Assembly: GCA_002313415.1 (NCBI GenBank)
Contig: DCBH01000017.1
Coordinates: 3,412 to 14,889 of the forward strand
DNA length: 11,478 bases
Direction of reading: 5' to 3'
Origin: Flavobacteriales bacterium UBA1112
GTDB taxonomy: Bacteria; Bacteroidota; Bacteroidia; Flavobacteriales_D; Sanyastnellaceae
Shown: positions 5,937-11,478 of the stretch, piece by piece
Numbering within the stretch: position 1 is the stretch's first letter
How the letters are laid out: every line of letters starts with the position of its first letter
The notes under the pieces: model-generated
Told to the model about the DNA's origin: nothing
What the model saw: the letters and a program-made list of their open reading frames with translations, nothing else
Database searches by the model: none
Translations under genes and position numbers: made by a program

Positions 5937-6041
5937 TCCTTTCACAACGCATTTCACGCCTAAATTTTTGCAAATGCGGCTTCTCCGTCGGTTTTTGCAG
6001 AAGGAAGGAAACGCCCTCCACACCCTTACGCGCCGCACCTT
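5937..6041 (+). promoter_or_regulatory. Structured leader before pyk
   Basis: This 105-base gap is the largest untranslated stretch between acpP and lspA apart from the one before ileS. CGCATTT (5948-5954) pairs perfectly with AAATGCG (5972-5978) around a 17-base loop. A second short stem joins CTTCT (5980-5984) with AGAAG (5999-6003). TTTTTGCA occurs twice (5965-5972 and 5992-5999). TAAATTTTTG (5961-5970) resembles a Bacteroidota -7 element but with wrong internal spacing. It may be an internal promoter or partial terminator that adjusts pyk expression relative to rnc; this is inference. Confidence 0.28.
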
Positions 6042-7481
6042 ATGACGCAACATCAACCGGTTACCAAAAGCACCAAAATCGTGGCCACACTTGGTCCTGC
6101 ATCATCCTCCGAAGAGGTATTGACGCAGCTGATTTTGGAGGGGCTCAATGTTGCCCGAATCAACTTCTCTCACAGCGACCACCAGGTTCACGGTGACACC
6201 ATCGACGCAGTTCGTCGTCTGGATGCTGAATTGGGCACCTACACAGCTGTGATGGCGGATTTGCAGGGGCCCAAATTGCGAGTAGGCGAAATTGCTGGGG
6301 GTCAAATGGATTTGATTGAAGGGGAAACTTTGACCGTGAAAGTTGGAAGTGGAGAGGGCAAGGATGGAGTTGTTTTTACAGACTATGAATCGTTTGCTTC
6401 AGATGTCAAAGTTGGAGAACGGGTTCTTCTCGACGACGGCAAGCTTGCCCTTTGCGTCCAACAGACCAATGAGAAAGATGAGGTGACATGCGAAGTCATT
6501 CACGGAGGGCCCTTGCGTCCGAGAAAAGGCCTCAACCTTCCCGAGACAAAGGTTTCTTTGCCATGCATCACCCCCAAAGACGCAGAGGATTTGGCTTTCG
6601 CCCTGGAAAAAGAGGTGGATTGGATTGGCTTGTCCTTTGTGCGTAGGGCATCCGACGTCATTGCGTTGAAGGATGAAATCAAAAAGGCGGGAAAGCACGC
6701 GAGGGTTGTCGCCAAAATTGAAAAGCCTGAGGCGATCGAAGACCTTGAAGCAATTTTGGAAGCCACAGATGCGGTGATGGTGGCACGTGGAGATCTCGGA
6801 GTTGAAATACCGATGCAAGAGGTTCCCCTTCTGCAAAAGAAAATCGTCCGCAAGTGCATGGAAATGGGCAAGCCCGTGATTGTAGCGACCCAAATGCTTG
6901 AAAGCATGATTGAATCTGCATCCCCCACACGTGCGGAAGTCAATGATGTGGCCAATGCTGTCTTGGACGGAGCAGACGCAGTCATGCTGAGTGGTGAAAC
7001 AAGCGTAGGTAAGCACCCTATCAGTGCAATTCGTGCCATGCGTCAGGTCATCGAAAACATCGAATCCAAGGGTGATATGGAATATCCGGAGCGGCCGCCT
7101 CTTTCTCCGGACGACGATCGATTCATCTCAGACAGCGTATGCTACAATGCGTGTCGTTTGGCCCGGAGGACCAACGCCGCGGCGATTGTGACCATGACCT
7201 TTTCTGGTTACACGGCCATACAGGTGAGTAGCCAACGCCCCAAGTCGACCATCTACATGTTCACGGCCAACCGTCGCGTACTTTGCCAAATGAGCCTTGT
7301 TTGGGGTGTGTACGCCTTGCCGTACACCAAAATGGTGAGTACAGACCACACCATTGCCGACATCAAGTATATCCTCTACAAAGCGGGACGCGTGCGAGAG
7401 GGAGATTTTGTCATTCACCTCGCTTCCATGCCCATTGCAGATGCGGGCATGACGAACATGCTCAAGCTTAGCCGCGTCTAG
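6042..7481 (+). CDS. pyk: Pyruvate kinase (predicted potassium-independent type)
   Basis: A 479-residue cytoplasmic glycolytic enzyme converting phosphoenolpyruvate and ADP to pyruvate and ATP. KIVATLGPASS (12-22) and ARINFSHSDH (38-47) start the A domain. The catalytic signature VVAKIEKPEAIED (222-234) contains Lys225 and metal ligand Glu227, with the second ligand Asp251 in ARGDLGVE. Thr283 lies in VATQMLESM, and SPTRAEVNDVANAVLDG (294-310) completes the active site. The B domain covers about 82-175. The C domain (about 350-479) has lost obvious FBP-site motifs, so allosteric behaviour cannot be read. Residues 74, 75, 78 and 81 are Leu, Gln, Lys and Val (DLQGPKLRV), the combination associated with potassium-independent pyruvate kinases. 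The ATG at 6042 has no Shine-Dalgarno sequence. Confidence 0.97.
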   Translation: MTQHQPVTKSTKIVATLGPASSSEEVLTQLILEGLNVARINFSHSDHQVHGDTIDAVRRLDAELGTYTAVMADLQGPKLRVGEIAGGQMDLIEGETLTVKVGSGEGKDGVVFTDYESFASDVKVGERVLLDDGKLALCVQQTNEKDEVTCEVIHGGPLRPRKGLNLPETKVSLPCITPKDAEDLAFALEKEVDWIGLSFVRRASDVIALKDEIKKAGKHARVVAKIEKPEAIEDLEAILEATDAVMVARGDLGVEIPMQEVPLLQKKIVRKCMEMGKPVIVATQMLESMIESASPTRAEVNDVANAVLDGADAVMLSGETSVGKHPISAIRAMRQVIENIESKGDMEYPERPPLSPDDDRFISDSVCYNACRLARRTNAAAIVTMTFSGYTAIQVSSQRPKSTIYMFTANRRVLCQMSLVWGVYALPYTKMVSTDHTIADIKYILYKAGRVREGDFVIHLASMPIADAGMTNMLKLSRV

Positions 7482-7602
7482 GAAGACATCCTGTTGCCAT
7501 GGTGTGATGATGCAAGCCATGGAGGTTATCTTCGCGAAAGAGCCCGCGTGTTTGTAAGTGGGCTGCGATGAGATTGACCGCAATGACATTTTTCAAGCAC
7601 CC
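7482..7602. other. Intergenic gap between pyk and ileS
   Basis: 121 bases with no gene I can support. GCCATGG occurs twice (near 7497 and 7519), and a short CGCG...CGCG symmetry is present near 7533-7548. There is no convincing terminator, no exact TAnnTTTG promoter box and no T-box-like leader. Read-through from pyk into ileS is therefore plausible. Confidence 0.4.
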
Positions 7603-10600
7603 ATGGCGTTGAAATTTTCGGAACGTGGCCCTTTGGACCTTTCTGCACTTGCCCAGGAATGGCTGAAGGTGTGGGACCGCGAAAACACTTTCCAAAAAAG
7701 CATTGACAGCAGGCCTGCGGATCAGCCTTACGTTTTTTTTGAGGGTCCCCCGTCGGCCAATGGCAAACCCGGCATTCATCACGTAATGGCCAGGGCCATC
7801 AAAGACATTTTTTGCCGTTTTCAAACCTTGAAGGGTTATCGCGTTGAACGCAAAGCGGGATGGGACACTCACGGTTTACCTGTGGAATTGGGCGTGGAAA
7901 AGGAGCTTGGAATCACCAAGGAGGACATCGGTACGACCTTAACTGTAGAAGAGTACAATGATGCCTGTCGAAAGACAGTGATGCGCTACACCGCTGAGTG
8001 GAACGATCTCACGCGCCAAATGGGGTATTGGGTGGACATGGAATCTCCCTATGTCACCTACCGCACCAAATACATGGAATCGGTGTGGTGGCTGTTATCT
8101 CAATTGCACAAAAAGGGGCTGTTGTACAAGGGCTACACCATTCAGCCATACAGTCCCATGGCCGGGACGGGACTCAGTTCGCATGAATTGAACCAGCCAG
8201 GAACGTATCGCGATGTCAAAGACACCACGATTGTGGCCCAGTTTCGTGCCACAGCCGAATCTCGTTCTGAGCTCATGGCCAAGCTTCACTTGTCTGGCGA
8301 CGCCCTGCCCATTGATTTTTTGGCATGGACAACCACGCCGTGGACCCTGCCTTCCAACACCGCTCTGACTGTTGGAATGGAGATTACCTATGCCTTGGTC
8401 AAAACGACCAACCGTTACACTGAAGCTCCTGGCTATGTGATCCTCGCCGAGGCTTTGTTGGGGAAACAATTTGGTGACAAGAAAGCCCCTGCTCATGAAG
8501 TGGTTGCCACTTTCTCAGGCCGTGACTTGGTGGGTATGCGTTACGAGGCCTTGTTCGATTGGGCTGTCCCGATTGAAAACGGAGAGGCGGCGTTTCAGGT
8601 GATTCCTGGAGATTTTGTGACCACGGAAGATGGCACTGGGATTGTACATACGTCGCCAACGTTTGGTGCGGACGATGCTCAAGTCGCGAAAGATGCTGGA
8701 GTTCCTGCCATGCTCATTGACGAGGGAAATGGCCATGGCGTGCCCTTGGTCGACCTTCAAGGGCGTTTTCGGGTGGGACCCTTTGCGGGGCGTCATGTCA
8801 AGTCTGAATTTGACACGGAATCAAGTGAAGACGACAAGTCTGTCGATGTGGAAATTGCCATCCTGCTGAAGGAACGCGGTCAGGCATTCAAAGTTGAGAA
8901 ATACGAACACAGCTATCCTCATTGCTGGCGCACGGACAAGCCCATTTTGTACTACCCTTTAGACTCATGGTTCATTCGTGCTACAGAAGCGAAGGAACGC
9001 ATGATGGCGTTGAACAAAACAATCACTTGGAAGCCTGAAAGCACCGGGACCGGTCGTTTTGGGAAGTGGCTTGAAAACGTCAACGATTGGAACCTGAGTC
9101 GTTCCCGATTTTGGGGCATACCTCTGCCCATATGGCGAACGGAAGATGGTACTGAGGAACGATGCATTGGGTCCATTGAAGAATTGAAGTTGGCGTGCGA
9201 AGATGCGGTGGAGGCAGGATTGATGGACATCAATCCCTTTGGAGATTTTACTTGTGGTGACATGTCAGAGGACAACTACGATTCGGTGGATCTTCACAAG
9301 CACATTGTAGATGAAGTGGTTTTGGTCTCGGACAATGGGCAACCCATGCGACGTGAGACAGACCTGATTGATGTGTGGTTTGACAGTGGGAGCATGCCTT
9401 ATGCTCAGTGGCATTACCCTTTTGAGAACAGGGAAAAGGTGGATTCGGGCATGGCCTACCCTGCTGATTTCATTGCCGAGGGGGTAGATCAAACCCGAGG
9501 ATGGTTTTACACCCTGCATGCAATTGCCACAATGGTGTTTGATCAAGTGGCTTACAAGCGCGTGGTGTCGAACGGATTGGTTTTGGACAAAAACGGTCAA
9601 AAAATGTCGAAGCGTTTGGGCAATGCGGTCAATCCCTTTGAGACGCTGGCCACGTATGGACCAGATGCAACCCGGTGGTACATGATTACAAATGCTCAGC
9701 CTTGGGACAACCTCAAGTTTGATGTGGCTGGCATAGGGGAGGTGCAACGAAAGTTTTTTGGGACACTTCATAACACGTATAACTTTTTGGCTCTTTATGC
9801 TGGTGCGGACGGTTATCAAGGCGATGAATCGGAAGTGCCTTATCTCGATCGTCCCGAAATTGACCGTTGGATTTTGAGCCGCCTTCAAGGACTCATTGAG
9901 GAGGTTGATGCGGCATATGAGTCACTCGAGCCAACACGTGCAGGCCGCGCCATTCAGGAATTTGTGGTCGACGAGTTGAGCAACTGGCACGTACGTCTGA
10001 GTCGCCGAAGGTTTTGGAAAGGGGAGATGAATGTGGACAAGCACAGTGCTTACCAAACCCTGACCACGTGTCTGCGAGTGGTGTCTGTCCTCGGCTCACC
10101 GATTGCCCCGTTTTACATGGACAGGCTGTTTCGAGACGTCACGGGCAGCGAGGAATCGGTGCATTTGACTTTGTTTCCCGCGTCTGACAGCAGTCAATGC
10201 GACGAAGCCTTGGAAGCGAGGATGACTCTGGCACGCAAGCTTTCGTCGCAAGTGCTGAGCCTCAGAAAACGGGAAAAGATTCGCGTTCGCCAACCTTTGC
10301 GTCGCATTATGGTACCGGCGCTTGATGAGACTACTGAAGTTCATTTGGAATTGATATCATCTCTCATCTGCAGTGAGGTCAACGTCAAAGAGGTGGAAAT
10401 CTTGAGAGACAACAGCACATTTGTCAAAAAGGCAAAGGCCGATTTTAAAGCGCTGGGTCGCACGATGGGTCCGCGAATGAAGGCGGTGGCAGCAGCAATT
10501 GGTGCGATGAGCTCTGAGGATGTGGTGAAGCTCGAGCGCGAAGGTGTGCTGGCGTTGGATCCGGGTGACGGACAAGGGCCCATTGAATTGACTGAGGCCC

Positions 10601-10950
10601 ATGTGACCATTCAAACAGAGGACATCCCAGGGTGGCTCGTATCCAGTGAAGGAGGGCTGACCGTAGCCCTTGATGTGACTCTTGACGATGCTTTGATTGC
10701 GGAGGGCTTGGCCAGAGAGTTGGTCAATCGAGTCCAAAATCTTCGCAAAGACGGAGGGCTCGACATTTCAGACCGCATTTGTCTCACTTTGAATGCAGCG
10801 GAGCATATTCGTCGTGCACTCGAGGCCAATTTGGACTATATTCGGACGGAAACGCTGGCGACCGAGATTACGTGGATGAATGCCAAGGCCGGTGAACACT
10901 TGCAGCTCGAAGACGGTGCTTCGGTTTGGGCGCAGGTAGAAAAACGCTGA
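7603..10950 (+). CDS. ileS: Isoleucyl-tRNA synthetase, type 2, with altered HIGH motif
   Basis: A 1115-residue class I aminoacyl-tRNA synthetase that activates isoleucine with ATP and charges tRNA-Ile in the cytoplasm. FFEGPPSANGKPGIHHV (45-61) is the ATP-binding HIGH region, but it reads G57-I-H-H60 rather than H-x-G-H. GWDTHGLPVELGVEKELGI (86-104) follows. The CP1 editing domain contains WTTTPWTLPSN (242-252) and GTGIVHTSPTFGADDA (344-359). Later landmarks are NLSRSRFWGIPLP (497-509), DVWFDSG (590-596) and the KMSKR loop (667-671). The length, the editing-domain style and the absence of a C-terminal Cys zinc motif mark the eukaryote-like type 2 (IleRS2), which is naturally mupirocin-tolerant. 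ATG 7603 is preferred over GTG 7558, which adds 15 unsupported residues. The DksA-like gene starts 25 bases after the stop. Confidence 0.96.
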   Translation: MALKFSERGPLDLSALAQEWLKVWDRENTFQKSIDSRPADQPYVFFEGPPSANGKPGIHHVMARAIKDIFCRFQTLKGYRVERKAGWDTHGLPVELGVEKELGITKEDIGTTLTVEEYNDACRKTVMRYTAEWNDLTRQMGYWVDMESPYVTYRTKYMESVWWLLSQLHKKGLLYKGYTIQPYSPMAGTGLSSHELNQPGTYRDVKDTTIVAQFRATAESRSELMAKLHLSGDALPIDFLAWTTTPWTLPSNTALTVGMEITYALVKTTNRYTEAPGYVILAEALLGKQFGDKKAPAHEVVATFSGRDLVGMRYEALFDWAVPIENGEAAFQVIPGDFVTTEDGTGIVHTSPTFGADDAQVAKDAGVPAMLIDEGNGHGVPLVDLQGRFRVGPFAGRHVKSEFDTESSEDDKSVDVEIAILLKERGQAFKVEKYEHSYPHCWRTDKPILYYPLDSWFIRATEAKERMMALNKTITWKPESTGTGRFGKWLENVNDWNLSRSRFWGIPLPIWRTEDGTEERCIGSIEELKLACEDAVEAGLMDINPFGDFTCGDMSEDNYDSVDLHKHIVDEVVLVSDNGQPMRRETDLIDVWFDSGSMPYAQWHYPFENREKVDSGMAYPADFIAEGVDQTRGWFYTLHAIATMVFDQVAYKRVVSNGLVLDKNGQKMSKRLGNAVNPFETLATYGPDATRWYMITNAQPWDNLKFDVAGIGEVQRKFFGTLHNTYNFLALYAGADGYQGDESEVPYLDRPEIDRWILSRLQGLIEEVDAAYESLEPTRAGRAIQEFVVDELSNWHVRLSRRRFWKGEMNVDKHSAYQTLTTCLRVVSVLGSPIAPFYMDRLFRDVTGSEESVHLTLFPASDSSQCDEALEARMTLARKLSSQVLSLRKREKIRVRQPLRRIMVPALDETTEVHLELISSLICSEVNVKEVEILRDNSTFVKKAKADFKALGRTMGPRMKAVAAAIGAMSSEDVVKLEREGVLALDPGDGQGPIELTEAHVTIQTEDIPGWLVSSEGGLTVALDVTLDDALIAEGLARELVNRVQNLRKDGGLDISDRICLTLNAAEHIRRALEANLDYIRTETLATEITWMNAKAGEHLQLEDGASVWAQVEKR

Positions 10951-10975
10951 TTTGAAGCACACTTGACGAAATCAC

Positions 10976-11347
10976 ATGGCTGAAACGCGATACTCTGACA
11001 AAGACCTCAAAGAATTCGAGGATCTCATTCATGAGAAACTCGCCAGCGCGCGCGAAGACTTCGATCAACTTCAACGCTCTTTGTCTCATCAGGATGACAA
11101 CAGTACAGAGGATACGGCTCCCACGTTTAAAATGATGGAAGATGGATCTGAAACCATGAGTCGGGAGGAAACGGCTCAATTGGCTGCCCGCCAACAGAAA
11201 TTCATCCAGAGCTTGGAAAATGCTTTGTTGCGCATCAAAAACAAGACATATGGGATATGTCGTGTGACCAACAAGCTCATCCCAAAAGAGCGTTTGCGCT
11301 TGGTGCCGCATGCCACGCTTTCCATTGAAGCGAAGCAGCGTCAGTGA
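10976..11347 (+). CDS. TraR/DksA-family protein with degenerate zinc finger
   Basis: A 123-residue, probably cytoplasmic protein of the TraR/DksA family, whose members bind in the RNA polymerase secondary channel and tune transcription, often together with ppGpp. An N-terminal helical region (6-38) and a second long helix (62-90) would form the coiled coil. At its tip, TEDTA (44-48) matches the D-x-A part of the DksA DxxDxA motif, but the first Asp is Ser43. The globular end TYGICRVTNKLIPKERLRL (91-109) and PHATLSIEAK (111-120) aligns with the DksA zinc finger, yet the four cysteine positions read Cys95, Thr98, Ser116 and Ala119, so zinc binding is very unlikely. I recognise this form between ileS and lspA in Bacteroidota. 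The start has no Shine-Dalgarno sequence. The stop overlaps a likely GTG start of lspA. Confidence 0.9.
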   Translation: MAETRYSDKDLKEFEDLIHEKLASAREDFDQLQRSLSHQDDNSTEDTAPTFKMMEDGSETMSREETAQLAARQQKFIQSLENALLRIKNKTYGICRVTNKLIPKERLRLVPHATLSIEAKQRQ

Positions 11348-11478
11348 CACCGTCTCTTCGTCAGCTGGTATTGAGGGCTCTCATGCCCGTCCTAGTCATT
11401 GACCAGCTCATTAAAGTTTGGATCAAATCGTCATTCACCATAGGTGAGCGTCTTGACTTTGTCCCTGGCATCCTCGAA
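11344..11478 (+). CDS. lspA: Lipoprotein signal peptidase, N-terminal part (partial)
   Basis: The first 45 codons of a gene that runs off the window. The frame encodes a basic start, then a hydrophobic helix LVLRALMPVLVIDQLIKVWI (8-27) followed by KSSFTIGERLDFVPGILE. The Ile-Asp-Gln-Leu-(Ile/Ser)-Lys segment at the end of the first membrane helix is typical of LspA, the aspartic peptidase that cleaves prolipoprotein signal peptides in the inner membrane. The catalytic Asp pair lies beyond the window. GTG 11344 is favoured: it gives the usual distance of about 20 residues to the first Asp and overlaps the preceding stop as GTGA. An ATG at 11383 would cut the first membrane helix. LspA would be needed to mature lipoproteins such as the small one at 1207-1353. 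Gene order after ileS and the DksA-like gene supports the call. Confidence 0.85.
   Translation, partial: MTPSLRQLVLRALMPVLVIDQLIKVWIKSSFTIGERLDFVPGILE

Noticed and set aside
6399..7039. Long minus-strand open frames (205 and 179 codons) inside pyk
   Set aside because: They lie antisense to a clearly conserved pyruvate kinase gene, have no recognisable domain, and overlap each other in different frames; they are by-products of codon use in pyk.
7482..7602. T-box or other amino-acid-sensing leader before ileS
   Set aside because: No T-box sequence, specifier stem or terminator is visible, and T-boxes are mainly a feature of Gram-positive bacteria.
9265..9888. 207-codon minus-strand open frame inside ileS
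   Set aside because: Antisense to conserved IleRS motifs including DVWFDSG and KMSKR; His- and Cys-rich translation with no family pattern.
1..11478. Mobile element, phage, CRISPR or defence system
   Set aside because: No transposase, integrase, repeat array, toxin-antitoxin pair or tRNA attachment site was found; gene order and composition look like ordinary core chromosome.

Overview
The window looks like chromosomal core sequence of a Bacteroidota bacterium, probably in or near Flavobacteriales. The evidence is the conserved run acpP-fabF-rnc-IPExxxVDY-pyk-ileS-TraR/DksA-lspA, a Bacteroidota-type MlaE/MlaF pair, a tiny 'CPTCP' lipoprotein beside a GDP-mannose gene, and start codons that almost never have a Shine-Dalgarno sequence. 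Base composition is close to balanced and similar throughout. I see no insertion sequence, integrase, CRISPR array, tRNA or rRNA.

Left part (1-1353): the last 22 codons of a class II fumarase (fumC, + strand) meet a two-gene minus-strand unit head on. That unit is a 48-residue lipoprotein gene followed 4 bases later by a monofunctional mannose-1-phosphate guanylyltransferase. Centre-left (1384-2888): an mlaE-mlaF pair encodes the permease and ATPase of an MCE-type lipid transporter. It starts only 30 bases from the divergent lipoprotein gene and has no MCE gene beside it here. A 202-base gap with hairpins, a possible promoter and a 12-base perfect palindrome leads to acpP.

Right part (3091-11478): one tightly packed plus-strand cluster encodes acyl carrier protein, FabF, RNase III, an IPExxxVDY-family protein, pyruvate kinase, isoleucyl-tRNA synthetase, a TraR/DksA-like protein and the start of lipoprotein signal peptidase. 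fabF/rnc and rnc/IPExxxVDY share ATGA stop-start overlaps, and the DksA-like gene and lspA probably share a GTGA. The cluster joins fatty acid elongation, RNA processing, glycolysis, tRNA charging, probable RNA polymerase control and lipoprotein maturation. A 105-base gap before pyk is the likeliest place for an internal promoter or attenuator.

I do not see an undescribed multi-gene system. The best leads are at residue level. The IleRS is type 2 with the altered GXHH form of the HIGH motif, which is linked to strong mupirocin resistance. Pyruvate kinase has the Leu-Gln-Lys-Val signature of potassium-independent enzymes. RNase III has Asn at a conserved metal-binding Asp position and a long basic tail. 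The TraR/DksA-like protein keeps only one of four zinc cysteines.
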